Source: Coemansia sp. RSA 1804 (lineage: Eukaryota > Kickxellomycota > Kickxellomycetes > Kickxellales > Kickxellaceae). Taken from it: DNA of 43,478 bases. This document shows, piece after piece, positions 1-9,620 of the stretch. A program made the translations under genes and the position numbers. Below the pieces are notes generated by a model, which was not told the DNA's origin, ran no database searches, and saw nothing but the letters and a program-made list of their open reading frames with translations. Within the stretch, counting starts at the first letter, position 1, and each line of letters begins with the position of its first letter. The DNA lies in the NCBI GenBank assembly GCA_027578815.1, contig JANBTH010000062.1, positions 1 through 43,478 of the forward strand, read 5' to 3'.

Positions 1-225
1 TCTCCAGTCGGGCTTAGCGGGCCGCTGGAAAACATCGGGTATGAAAGCATGCTTGATAATATGGCGTACTCGAGATTGATAGCTTCTGAACCAAAGTTTG
101 CTGCTGACGGCGTCGTTTGCAATACAGATGAATCCGATGACGGCTGATGCTGTAAGAGAGAAGACGGAATGGAATCTGGTGCCACAGGTAGCGGGTTGCT
201 AGCAAGGTCGGCTGCTGCTGCTGGT

Positions 226-256
<31 letters not shown>

Positions 257-3200
257 GTGGTGGTGGTGGTGGTGGTGGTGGTGGTGGTATTGCTGGCGCT
301 GGCGCTGTTGCTGTTGCTGTTGCTGCTGATGATGCGGAATTTGACAAAAGTCCTGGCGATGATATTGTCGATGGGTATCCGGAAATATGTGGTATTCCCT
401 GAAGCTGGAGAGACGCCTGTGACGGCGACTGCTGCTGCTGCTGCTGCTGATGTTGGTCTTTTCTCTGTTGCTCGAGTGACGGTACTAGAAAACACATCAA
501 GAAGTGCAATAAAACTCAAATGCTTAGCAAAATGAATAGCTGACAGAGGACCGCTAAATGTCTACTTCTAGATACTCATGCAAGATTAAGTTGTAAGAAC
601 ACAGGTACACACATATACAATAGGCAGTGCGCTACTATACAAGAGGATGAACGCTGTGAACAAATGAAAAGAATAAAGGGCACAATAGCTGGGATGGATA
701 GTGTGTTGGGATGGACTAGATGCGTATTTATGAGATGGCCGCAGAAGCAACAGAGTAACAAACCTTGCTAACCAGTCTATACCAAAAGCCTGAGAATATG
801 CAAAGCGGTGGAATAAGAATAGAGAAATACGCTTGATAGTGGTATACAAATATATTACGTATATGTATATAACAGATAAGTGTACATAGCAGATATAACA
901 GCAGGAAAGAAGAAGATACAGCCAGCCCCCTTCCAACAAGTAATACAAGGTGGGAAAGATATTGCAGTTGATGTGGGCTATTCTTAATTTACGGTCAGCC
1001 CAGTTGTCGTTGTGCTTGCTAAAGGGAGACGTGGAGAAAAGCAGACTGTTTCTTCTTTAAAAAAAGTAGGAGAATATGGCAGAGGATGGGGGGAGGAGAG
1101 GCAGGGCATGCAACAGCGTGCTTCTTTCTACAGACTATAAAAGTACAAAAGTGGATATGTGGAAAAAGCAATTAACAAAAAGAAAGTAGAAAGAGAAGAA
1201 GCTGGCCAGTGCGTTGGGCCAATGCTTTTTGGGCTTTAATGATGGACAGAAATGCAACACAACAAACGTTATGTGGGAAGGTGGGGAGGGGGAAGGAGAA
1301 AACGAGAGTGTAGAAATGTGTGTGCTCAGAAAAGACACTGCTGCACTTGGTTTATATATTTTTCCGTTGTTGCGTACTCTTCATCAGGCAAGAAAAACAA
1401 AAGATGTATGTTTCCAAGAGCAGAAAAGCAAAGCAAATTGGTATTGATATGGCTGTTGACAATATTTATGCAGCCAGTAAGCGCAATCGCACGCCTGTTT
1501 GCATGAAGCCTGCTTTGGGTAGACGATTGATGATGGCTTTAGATAGCTGAGATAACAGGCTGTAGATGGGAGAGAGAGAAAAAAAAGAACAGGATAGTGC
1601 GAGACACTAGCTTCACTAGCAAGACGGATGGAAGAAAAAAAGTATCACATCCCAGCCATGCTTTGACGAACAATGGACCTGGCATATCTCTATCTTCACA
1701 TATATATTAAGGAATGGGCTTGTTTGTCTTCTCTCTCCTCATCTTCTCCCTTTCCCCTGCCAAAATGCACATATGGGGGAGGTCTGCTGCTTGTTGCAAG
1801 CTGCGTCCTTCGAAATAGAAGGAAAGCACTAGGTGCCATACAGCTCGTTGGAATACATGGCAATGAAATGTGTGCTTTTGGCATTTTCTACAGAACGGTT
1901 GTTGCCTAAAAAAGTTGCATCCAATCAAGGATGAAGCGGAGGAGAACAATCCGAAAAAAGATCATTCCACAGACGCTATGGAGCGGGGAGGGGCTACGAG
2001 TGTGGACGTACTTTATGCCTGCAGTTCCAATTGTGGTTGTCGTTCCAAGGCCAGCCATAACGAAAGAGACGACAGAGCGGGGCCAGCAGGAAAAAGAAAG
2101 GTGAATGTGGGCTTGTGACTATTTTTCAGTATCTGGAGCACAATGACCCATCTTAAGCAGAAGTAGCAGCAAGCAGCAAGCAGCAAGCATATCTCTCTTC
2201 AAGGTTGTCTGCTGCAGTGCAGAAGAAATAAAGAGGAAAGAAGAAAAAAAAAGATAATGGAAAATATCCTTTTCTCCTAACAAGCGAGTTCCAGTTATTG
2301 ATGCAAAAGGATTGCCATTTACACATGAAACAAAAGCAGCTCTTTTTTGCCAGCTAGCTGAGCACTGGACAACATGCTTTTCCTTCGCTTCCTTTAAGGA
2401 ACAGAGAAAAATGCCCACTTTGCGCTGCTGATTGGACAGAGGCCATATGCCTCGCTTTCTTTTCCAATGAAGCAAGAGTTAGAAGCCAAATGCCAAAAGC
2501 GGTGGGGAGAGGGATTGGCAGCGCGTCTTAAAATGGGCAAATGTCCTTAGCAAACGCCTGTCTCTTGCGTTATCGATGGCCGTAGAGAAGAAGGCATCGA
2601 TATCGCCGCTGTACTCCACACCGCTCGTAATTTCTCGCCATCTCCTGCTGACTATGATTGACTGACTTTTTTGGATTTTTGAGATTTTCCCCATCTAATC
2701 CGCACTATGCTCAATGCTGGCGATCGGGGTGGATCGTGGATGCACCCAACAAGCAAAAAAAAACGGATACCACGCATCTAAATCAAGGACAGCTCAAGTG
2801 CTGGGACAGCAGGCAGGAAAGGTGAGGGGAAATGCAGGTGGAGAGGGGTTTGTAGCATCCACATTGACAAATAAGAAGCAAGAAATATCAACTTACCCTG
2901 CTGAGTAGAGAAGGACTTTGTTGTTGGTCGAACAGCTAAAGCCAGGTCCTCAATCGGCGCTGGCTGGACTGCTCCTCCGTTTGTGGCACTGGTACCGGCA
3001 GAGACCTTGCTCAACGGCAGCACCGTGGGCTTCTTCTGTGTGCCCAGAGAGGGGGTTTCAGCGTCAATCAGGTACTTTGCCTTCTTGCGCACACCGTCAA
3101 CACAGCTACCAGCAATTCCTCTCTTCACACATCGTAGACACGGACGGCTATCATCACATGTCAGATGAGACTTTTGGCAGTGGTTGCAGGCACGGATGGT

Positions 3201-3479
3201 TTTTCGTTTCCTGCGTTTCTCTGCAGATCTCTGGGCCTTGCGGCTGGTCGTTTCTTTGGTTGCGGAAGCATCATCGTTCTTTGCGCCAGTCGGATTCGTG
3301 GTAGTTTCAGGGCCCAGCGAAAAGGAGGAGGAGCGATTGTGGTGCGCGTCGGATCCAATGTGCAGGCGGTGGAGGGATTCGGGGTCTGGGGACGGCGAAG
3401 GATCAATTGCATCGGCGTGGGGGAGACACGACGCAGAGCTGAGATATGCAATAGACGTGCGGTCGTGTCGTTGCGACAT
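1..3479 (-). CDS. ERT1: ERT1/AcuK-type Zn2Cys6 transcription factor, partial (C-terminal part lies beyond the left edge)
   Basis: Two exons: 2897-3479 (ATG at 3479) and 1-484, continuing off the window. Exon 1 gives 194 residues plus one base. Its Zn2Cys6 cluster has Cys98, 101, 108, 114, 117 and 126 in a basic context; the block RACNHCQKSHLTC and the following GVRKKAKYL are characteristic of the ERT1/AcuK/RDS2 gluconeogenesis regulators. The donor GTAAGT follows Gln-Gln-G at 2897; the acceptor TTTTCTAG ends at 485; both are phase 1, so the join is in frame (Val at the junction). Exon 2 encodes Q-rich, A/T-rich and P11-Q8-P3-A4 tracts, then INLEYAILSSML near 60-95, which matches the conserved EYAILSSLL segment preceding the PAS region of this family. 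The PAS domain should lie to the left. Family role: nuclear activator of gluconeogenesis and non-fermentable carbon use. The family call is firm; target genes here are inference. Confidence 0.88.
222..289 (-). repeat. Coding trinucleotide tract (CCA)n/(CAA)n in ERT1 exon 2
   Basis: On the minus strand eleven CCA codons (255-287) are followed by eight CAA codons (231-254) and three CCA codons (222-230), giving P11-Q8-P3. Codons are almost all identical, as in a microsatellite, rather than mixed synonymous codons. A second tract of seven CAG codons lies at 429-449. Confidence 0.9.
485..2896 (-). other. 2412-base spliceosomal intron of the ERT1-like gene
   Basis: Bounded on the minus strand by GTAAGT (at 2896-2891) and TTTTCTAG (ending 485), with a branch-like GCTAAG about 45 bases upstream of the acceptor. 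Both flanking exons are phase 1 and read through to conserved family sequence. No convincing exon or protein-like frame was found inside. It holds a 7-base tandem repeat near 2165-2188 and several purine-rich runs on the plus strand. Confidence 0.75.
2165..2188. repeat. Heptanucleotide tandem repeat (AGCAGCA, about 3.4 copies)
   Basis: Three consecutive copies of AGCAGCA followed by a partial copy inside the ERT1 intron. A short minisatellite; no other function is visible. Confidence 0.8.
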
Positions 3480-5207
3480 CTGGGTAACGCCTACTGCTGC
3501 TGCTCGGCGGTGTTACTGGTAACAAGCGAGGGGAGAAACAGAACTAGAAGGAGAAGGAGAAAAGGGCGTAGAGTGGGAGCCATGAAATAACAGGGGCTTT
3601 GAAGGAGAATCGCAGAGAATAGAAAAAAAGCGCTTTATCAGACAAGTCTGATGGAAGATAAAAACAAAAGAAAAGGGAAAAAGAGGGAATGGCGGTGTAA
3701 ATACGCAAGACAAGGCCAGCCACACAGACGTTGACAATACAGCTTAGTTATACACGAACAAAAAGCGAATATAAAATATAAAAAAAAGGAAGACAAGAAA
3801 TGAAATGAAACGAAAAAGAGCGAAAAAAGGAGAAAAGAAAGCGTTGGTGTGATCTCCTATTTTTTTACCTTTTATGCGTGTTAAACATGAGGGAATCCGA
3901 CCCACCCCCTTTTTCGCGCCCAACAAGCTACATCTAAATAAAGAAGAAAAATTTTGACGGCTTGTGACGGAAATTTTGTATTTTGCTGTCATCATTTGGA
4001 AAGGGACTGGATGGCCAACAAAACGACAAGGGCGCGGCTATCCGCCAAATTAGTAGAAACGCATTTTCTGCCTTCAGCTTGTGGAATTGGATGGATAGGT
4101 GGTGGAATAAACAACATCTGACAGAGGGGTTCCGTTTCTCTTGTAAGAAAGAAAAAAGGCCGTCGCTGTTCTGCAGACAAAAAAGATGCTGGGAAAAGAA
4201 ACAAAGTGAGATGATGAGGTAAGGAGAAAGCGGAGGAGACGCAGGGTGCCTTTTAGAGCACAATGGGATGCGACTGTGCGCATCTGCCTTGCTTCCTTTT
4301 TTTTCTGACCCAGCCCGGTACAGCAAACGAGACGGACAAATGTGAGCCGAACAATGGAACCTGGGATGGGAACAAAAAAGGGGAGGAGGGGAGTATTGGA
4401 TGTTGTACCGCTTTACGCATTCTGTCCACCTTCACACAAGGCCAATTACTCACGCGCAGAGCAAATGAGGAATCTAGAGCTGGGGGGTTTTGTTCCAGGG
4501 TTTAATGAATGAATGAATGAGTGGGATGTTCATGGCAAAGCACAAATCCTCCTCCACCTCTTTGCTATTTTTCTTTTTCTTTTGTCAACGGCAGTCAGCC
4601 GCATTATAAACAGAATTGCATTCATGTTTTCACAAATTAAATAGGTGAATAAGCAAGCTTTTGGAAGAAAAAAGCAGTCACTGGCAGGGGGTTGTTGCGC
4701 AGAACACACGCAGAGACCAAAAGTATGCACCTCGGAGCATTCCGGACAGGACATGCTCGCAGATGCTGGTGACGGGAGATGCCGGAACAGATATGTTTGT
4801 TTTTTTTACTTGGATCTTTAGCGTCGCCTTCAGGCATAAGCGTGACATAAAACGCAGATGAAAATGCGGACCCTCGTCGAGTAAGAGATTATTCTGGGAA
4901 TTTGCAACCAAGGACAAGGCTGTCAAAATTGCCGCTGCATCCGCGACCGTCTTTCCTTCTGCATCGGCACTCTTGTCTCGTATGTTTATTCACCGCCAGC
5001 CCTGTCTACCAGTTTGCCATACTGTCTAAATAAAAACAAAAAAAGCACATGTGACCTTCCCCCACAAACACAAGAGACAGAAGGTCATTCATTTTCCATT
5101 AGATGTAAACACTTGTTATGAACTGGAAAAAAAGCCCAGCCGTCCTCCTCCCTTATTCCATTATACCTTTCCACTCTCTTTGCTATTCACCTGATAACCC
5201 ACCAATA
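3480..5207. promoter_or_regulatory. Divergent intergenic region between ERT1 (-) and IES6 (+)
   Basis: No gene was recognised in these 1.7 kb. The ERT1-proximal part (about 3540-3850) is strongly purine-rich on the plus strand, that is CT-rich on the ERT1 sense strand, like leaders of other genes here. Reading frames in it are low-complexity F/S/L-rich products of this bias. A (TGAA) tetranucleotide repeat sits at 4504-4521. The length suits a promoter of a regulated transcription factor. Confidence 0.5.
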
Positions 5208-5669
5208 ATGCCAGCATTCAAGCGCGGCAAAAAGTCACGGCCCAGCAGCGCAGCCGAAACCAGCAGCACGCCATCCCAGGGGACACGGGAAACTGGCGAG
5301 CCACTGGAGAGATTCAAGAGCACGGGGATCAGCAACCTATACAGCGTGTCGAAGCCGTTCAAGAGCGCCGAGTACAAGAGCAACCGGCGGTGGAAGAACC
5401 TAAAGCAAGTGATAGCCCAAGAACAGCAGCAACAGTTGGGGGAGAGGTTGCCGGTTGATTTCCCGGTGTACTGGAATATCGATGCTCCGCCGTCACTGAA
5501 GCCCCAGAAAAAGTACTGCGATATCACGGGGCTGCCTGCTGAGTACACGGACCCGAAAACCAATATCAGGTACCATTCGGCGGAGGTGTACCAGATTGTG
5601 CGCACGTTGCCGCCGGGAACAGAGCAGGAGTACCTGGCTCTCCGCAACGCCAGCGTCACTCTAAAGTAG
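5208..5669 (+). CDS. IES6: INO80 complex subunit Ies6 / INO80C (YL1-C domain)
   Basis: 153 residues from ATG 5208 (MPAFKRGKKSRP). An upstream in-frame ATG at 5118 would add 30 residues of poor composition; the basic MPAFKRG start is preferred. A conserved block (about residues 35-65) with FKSTGISNLYSVSKPFKS and SNRRWKNLKQVI is typical of Ies6/INO80C. The C-terminal YL1-C domain (about 105-150) contains KKYCDITGLPAEYTDPKTNI and an RYHSAEVYQIVRTLPPG segment. Family role: Ies6 and Arp5 form a module of the nuclear INO80 chromatin remodeller that couples ATP hydrolysis to nucleosome sliding. The length matches yeast Ies6 and human INO80C. It is intronless. Confidence 0.93.
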   Translation: MPAFKRGKKSRPSSAAETSSTPSQGTRETGEPLERFKSTGISNLYSVSKPFKSAEYKSNRRWKNLKQVIAQEQQQQLGERLPVDFPVYWNIDAPPSLKPQKKYCDITGLPAEYTDPKTNIRYHSAEVYQIVRTLPPGTEQEYLALRNASVTLK

Positions 5670-5978
5670 TGATGGCTTCTTTAGTTATGCTAGTGGTGAT
5701 TCGATTCCGCATATCAACTGGATGGCGGGCTTGATCAATCAGGGACTATTACTTTTTTTTTTCCCAATGCGCTTGCTTACTTGCTTGTTTGCTAGTTTGA
5801 TCCACCTAGCTCTTCTCTTTCTTTTTCTCCTCAATCGTATTCTGTGCATTCTGATAAGCATTTATTTCTTTTTCCCGCAAGCAATAAAAGCAAAAAGTAA
5901 AGTCATTCGACCTCAGCACACCTTTTTTGCCATCCGCCGATCCGCAGAGAGTGAGAGGACTAAGGAATAGATAGACAG
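5670..5978 (+). promoter_or_regulatory. Intergenic leader of the DusA-type gene
   Basis: 309 bases between tandem plus-strand genes. It contains CT-rich runs on the plus strand (T10 with CCC near 5753-5764; CTTCTCTTTCTTTTTCTCC near 5812) typical of the pyrimidine-rich leaders in this window, and no gene. Confidence 0.45.
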
Positions 5979-7148
5979 ATGGCGTCGCAGGCAATGCGGC
6001 GGTTCCGCACAAGCGTAGCACCAATGGTAGACGTAACTGACCCGAGCTTTCTGCGCCTATTGCGGCTGATATCGCCATTCGGCAACCACCAGCTATGGAC
6101 CGAGATGCTCCACGCCAACCTGTTCTCTCGCGGACAACTGCACCGGGACCGGATCAAGCTGGCGTACAGGGTGCCCGTGAATGAGCTGCGCGACTTTGCC
6201 GACGGAATCGTGGTGCAGCTGGGCGCATCACAGCCGGCCGACGCCTACGAGGCCGTGCACCGGCTGGCAGAGCTCGGTGTCCGGCACATCAACCTCAACT
6301 GCGGGTGCCCGTCGCGCAAAGTAAAGATGGGCGCGTTTGGGGCGGTGCTGATGACAACGCCCGAGACTACGGCGCAGATCGTGCGCGCAATGGAGAAGGC
6401 AGCGGATGAGGCGTCATCAGCATCAAACGGAAGCAGCAGAATCGCCATCAGCGTCAAGTGCCGGGTCGGAATCGACAACGACGAGACGCCCGAGTTCCTG
6501 GACCGATTTGTGGAAACAGTGACGGGTGGTGGAGGCAAAGCTCCCACAAATATTGATATGGTAGTTCACGCGCGGCGCGCATGGCTAGACGGACTGTCGC
6601 CAAAGGAGAACCGCACGGCGCCGGAGCTCAACCACGCGCGCGTGCACGAGCTGGCACGCCGGTTCCCGCAGATACGCATAGCGCTGAACGGCGGCATCGA
6701 TACTGCAGAGGCAGTGGCCGCGCATTTGGCAACATTAGGAATCGCAAGCGTCATGATCGGACGCAAGATCAGGGAGGATCCGTGGTTCCTGGCCCGCCTG
6801 GACCAGCACATCTACGGAGTCTCCGAATCACTGATTCCCACGCACAGTCATGTGCTGCAGCAGTACCTGGATTACGCGGACGCCACACACGCTGACACTG
6901 GTTCCCGATACTCAGTGCTCGGACGCCCGCTCTACGCCTTCTTTGCTGGCCGCAAGGGCCGTGCGATGCGCGCGCACATGTGCCGTCTGGTTTCGCAGGC
7001 CAAAATAAGAACTGGCGGGCCGGGTGCTGCACACCAGTACGCGGCACCATTCAGTCAGCTTGTGTACGAAGCAGCCGCTGCCGCAGATGCCGAGCGCGCC
7101 GAGCATGTCCAGCATGTCGAGCAGAGTCAGGTCGCGGTCTCCAGCTGA
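5979..7148 (+). CDS. dusA: tRNA-dihydrouridine synthase, DusA type
   Basis: 389 residues, FMN TIM-barrel enzyme reducing uridine to dihydrouridine in the tRNA D-loop. Visible motifs: APMVDVTD (14-21, FMN entrance), INLNCGCPS (104-112) with catalytic Cys110, SVKCRVG (158-164, Lys160), VVHARRAWLDGLSPKENR (195-212, His197), LNGGI (236-240) and MIGRKIREDPW (259-269) for phosphate binding. The HAR-AW-GLSPKENR block is the signature of DusA rather than of the yeast-type Dus1-4 families. A low-complexity insertion lies near 141-154. The C-terminal recruitment domain (about 285-389) ends in an Ala/Glu-rich tail. There is no obvious mitochondrial presequence, although the Arg-containing N-terminus (MASQAMRRFRTSV) could act as a short one. 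The gene is convergent with the GT25-like gene; the stop codons are 7 bases apart. Confidence 0.9.
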   Translation: MASQAMRRFRTSVAPMVDVTDPSFLRLLRLISPFGNHQLWTEMLHANLFSRGQLHRDRIKLAYRVPVNELRDFADGIVVQLGASQPADAYEAVHRLAELGVRHINLNCGCPSRKVKMGAFGAVLMTTPETTAQIVRAMEKAADEASSASNGSSRIAISVKCRVGIDNDETPEFLDRFVETVTGGGGKAPTNIDMVVHARRAWLDGLSPKENRTAPELNHARVHELARRFPQIRIALNGGIDTAEAVAAHLATLGIASVMIGRKIREDPWFLARLDQHIYGVSESLIPTHSHVLQQYLDYADATHADTGSRYSVLGRPLYAFFAGRKGRAMRAHMCRLVSQAKIRTGGPGAAHQYAAPFSQLVYEAAAAADAERAEHVQHVEQSQVAVSS

Positions 7149-7155
7149 CGGCGAT

Positions 7156-8085
7156 TCAGGATTCGTCACCACGCCAGGTGAAGATACCGGGCGACACGCG
7201 GAACATCAGGAACCGGGCGCGGTCGAGGGAATCAAGCATCTGGTGCTCAAAGTCCGCATGCGCGTGGGTGGCATCCAGAGTGGCAACAACCTTGCGCGCG
7301 CCAGCACGCGAGATAGCGTAAGCCAGAGTGTTGCATGCGCCGTCATCGACACGGCGGTAGACGAGCTGCGAACCGTGGATGTGAATATCGTCGTGGCGAC
7401 CCGAGTCGGAGCCGTTGGCCACAGGTCCCAGCTGCAGCACATCCCAGTCGGCGGGGATTGCCGAAAGCGCGCTGTAGAGGCGCAGCTGCGGGCTGGGTCC
7501 AAAGTCCACGCTGTCTTCGACGATAAGCGCGTCCACGGGGCCCTTGGCTGCGATCTCGCGGTAGATGGCCTGGTGCGGCCGCCAGCACTCGCGCTGCTGC
7601 ACCAGCGCCAGCCGTGGATCAGGTGCCGTTGGCAGCGTCGCCGGCCACGTCTCAACCTCAATGCCCAGCCGCTCGGTGGCCTCCGCCCACCGCTCCCTGT
7701 GTGCACTCACGTCGCCGTGCATGCCGACCCGCTCCACCACGTATATCTTGCCGAATCCCAGGTGCTTGCTTCGAGCGCTCAGTTCCTCGTGCGAAAACCG
7801 CTGCATCAGCGCCAGCCGCGAGTGCCGGAAGTACAGAAGCGACAATGCGATCAGCACAAAGGTGAGCACCGATGCTCCCGTCAGCGCCCAGAACATATCG
7901 ACGCTGCGCACGCCCCCGACTATCCGCTGCCACAGCGTGCGTTGCGCGCCTCGCCGTCTCACGCGCCGCTTGCGTGCCCGGCTCTTTTCGGCGTCGCTGA
8001 GGTTGTCGTAGTTGATCGAGTTCTCCAGCGACCGCGACACGAGCTCGTACGACGAGATAAGGTTTGGGTCGTTGGGCGAGGCCAT
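7156..8085 (-). CDS. Membrane-anchored GT25-like glycosyltransferase family protein
   Basis: 309 residues from ATG 8085 (MASPNDPN). The N-terminus is cytosolic and very basic (35-50, RARKRRVRRR), followed by one membrane segment at about 63-85 (VDMFWALTGASVLTFVLIAL), giving a type II Golgi/ER topology. The luminal part matches the GT25 (LPS/collagen beta-galactosyltransferase-like) pattern: FGKIYVVER (111-119), ERWAEATERLGIEVETWPAT (131-150), CWRPHQAIYREIAAKG (167-182), ALIVEDSVDF then DWDVLQLG, and CNTLAYAISRAGARKVV. The family acidic motif is usually EDD; here it reads EDS, so metal binding or activity may be altered. Substrate is unknown. It is convergent with the DusA-type gene and lies downstream of the aminopeptidase on the same strand. 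Confidence 0.72.
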   Translation of the reverse strand: MASPNDPNLISSYELVSRSLENSINYDNLSDAEKSRARKRRVRRRGAQRTLWQRIVGGVRSVDMFWALTGASVLTFVLIALSLLYFRHSRLALMQRFSHEELSARSKHLGFGKIYVVERVGMHGDVSAHRERWAEATERLGIEVETWPATLPTAPDPRLALVQQRECWRPHQAIYREIAAKGPVDALIVEDSVDFGPSPQLRLYSALSAIPADWDVLQLGPVANGSDSGRHDDIHIHGSQLVYRRVDDGACNTLAYAISRAGARKVVATLDATHAHADFEHQMLDSLDRARFLMFRVSPGIFTWRGDES

Positions 8086-8540
8086 TCTAGAAACAGTCAA
8101 GCGGCTCTTGGTAGTCTTCTGAGGTGCTTGAGCAAGGGTAGTAATAGTTAGATTGATGCAAAGAAAGGAAGGAAGGAGAAGTGCAAATGAGCGAATAAGG
8201 AGAGGTTTATGTTAGCAGTACTCCACTCCGCGGCTTGGGCAATGAGAATGAATCAGGCTTCTAGGGGAGAAAAGAGGGCTAGGAAGTAATGGCAATGAGC
8301 ATTGGAAGGGAGTAGGAGAAGGAGAGTTGTCTATTATTTGCAAACAGGGGTGTACATGTAATTCGAGAAAAGGAGAAAGAGAAAAATCTAGAAAAGAAGG
8401 AAAGGGGGAATTTTAAGGGAAAGGCAAGAATGGCGTTTATTTTTCAAAGCGGGTCTTTCTGGCAGCACGAGCCAGTTGGCGTGCGCCACAACATTTGCCA
8501 GATGGATCGCCAGCGGCAGATCCAGATCTATCGTTCAGAA
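8086..8540 (-). promoter_or_regulatory. Upstream region of the GT25-like gene / 3' region of the aminopeptidase gene
   Basis: 455 bases, purine-rich on the plus strand (AGGAAGGAAGGAGAAG near 8165; many GGAGAAAAG runs), so CT-rich on the sense strand of the GT25-like gene. No gene is seen. Confidence 0.45.
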
Positions 8541-9620
8541 TTACGCCGTCAGAACGTCGATTCCGTCGGCGGTGACCACAACGGTGTGCTCGTACTGCGC
8601 CGACCGGGCGCCGTCAGCGGTGGCAACGGTCCATCCGTCAGGCCACAGGACGCCGGCAGCCACGCCCTGCGACACGATGGGCTCAATGGTGAAGGCCATG
8701 CCGGGCTCCATGACTCCGGGAAGATCGTTGGCGTGGTGGTAGATAAGCGGGCGCTGGTGGAAGTCGCGCCCAACGCCATGGCCCGTCAGCTCCTGGGACA
8801 CCGAGAATCCAAGCGGCGCGACAAGCGACTCGATCGTCGTGCCGATTGTACTGAACGGCACCTGTGGGCCACACGCCTGGATTGCCAGCTCCAGCGCCTC
8901 CTGCGTGGTGTCAAGCAGCTGGCGTCCGGGCGCATCAATGCTGCCGGCCACAAACATGGCCGACGTATCGCCGTGGAATCCATGCTTATACACGGTGACG
9001 TCGATGTTGATGCAGTCGCCATCCGCCAGCACGCATGCGTCGTCGGGGATTCCGTGTGCAATGATGTTGTTGACGCTGGTGCAGATCGACCGCGGGAAGC
9101 CGAGGTAGTTGAGACAAGACGGATACGCCCCGCGCGATACTATGAATCCGTGCACCTCGCGGTCGATAGCCGCCGTCGTCACGCCCGGCCGAACCATCGA
9201 CCCGCCCAGCGCCAGTGCGTCGCGCGCAATCACACATGCCACGCGCATCCGCTCAATCTCCTCGCCCGCCAGCACCGGGATCTGCAAATGGCTCTGCACC
9301 GGTTCTGCTGTACCCGTGCTCGCGTACGCCGGCCGCTCGATCCCACTCGGCACCAGCTCCAACGACGGCTCGCGTGCCTCGGCCTTGCGCTTGACTAGCG
9401 TGCTGGGCACAATGCGCTGATACGTGCCGAACCGCCCGTGTGCGCCGGCCTCGAACTCCTGCTGCTTCCGTCGCAGCTGCTGGTACTCGTGCATGCTGAT
9501 GCGCGGGAGCCCGTGCTGCGCCGATGTCCTCAGCGTTCGCGGCATTTGGGTCCGCAGACGAATAGCCGTTGTCTCTGCTGCGCGCAGCCGTAGTGCGCAG
9601 TCCACCGTCCGTCTTAGCAT
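8541..9620 (-). CDS. METAP1D: Type I methionine aminopeptidase, mitochondrial (MAP1D-like)
   Basis: 359 residues from ATG 9620. It removes initiator Met from new proteins. The pita-bread fold carries all five metal ligands: Asp207 (INIDVT), Asp218 (HGDTS), His281 (GHGVG), Glu313 (TIEP) and Glu344 (YEHT); His189 of IIAHGIPD is the substrate-side histidine. The first about 35 residues are Arg/Ala/Leu/Thr-rich with no acidic residue except Glu16, as expected of a mitochondrial presequence, and the zinc-finger region of cytosolic Map1 is absent. The segment 40-110 resembles the linker seen in MAP1D proteins (SMHEYQQLRRK). The gene is divergent from VMA22 with 255 bases between start codons. It is intronless and GC-rich. 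Confidence 0.93.
   Translation of the reverse strand: MLRRTVDCALRLRAAETTAIRLRTQMPRTLRTSAQHGLPRISMHEYQQLRRKQQEFEAGAHGRFGTYQRIVPSTLVKRKAEAREPSLELVPSGIERPAYASTGTAEPVQSHLQIPVLAGEEIERMRVACVIARDALALGGSMVRPGVTTAAIDREVHGFIVSRGAYPSCLNYLGFPRSICTSVNNIIAHGIPDDACVLADGDCINIDVTVYKHGFHGDTSAMFVAGSIDAPGRQLLDTTQEALELAIQACGPQVPFSTIGTTIESLVAPLGFSVSQELTGHGVGRDFHQRPLIYHHANDLPGVMEPGMAFTIEPIVSQGVAAGVLWPDGWTVATADGARSAQYEHTVVVTADGIDVLTA

Noticed and set aside
169..535. Frames giving poly-Cys, poly-Gly, poly-Val or poly-Thr
   Set aside because: They are other readings of the triplet tract. The minus-strand P/Q frame joins ERT1 exon 1 in phase and continues into conserved sequence.
1300..1392. Box C/D snoRNA-like arrangement on the minus strand inside the ERT1 intron (TGATGA, then CTGA about 57 bases on)
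   Set aside because: The expected terminal stem is absent and the C-box lacks its purine; such short motifs occur by chance.
3934..4326. 130-codon minus-strand frame upstream of ERT1
   Set aside because: Phe/Ser/Leu/Pro-rich translation of a CT-rich strand, with no conserved sequence.
7024..8151. 375-codon open frame on the plus strand
   Set aside because: It is antisense to the GT25-like gene; Arg/His/Gln/Val-rich product with no family likeness, produced by the GC-rich codon bias of the true gene.
8430..9398. 322-codon plus-strand open frame
   Set aside because: It mirrors the methionine aminopeptidase, whose metal ligands and motifs are all intact on the other strand.
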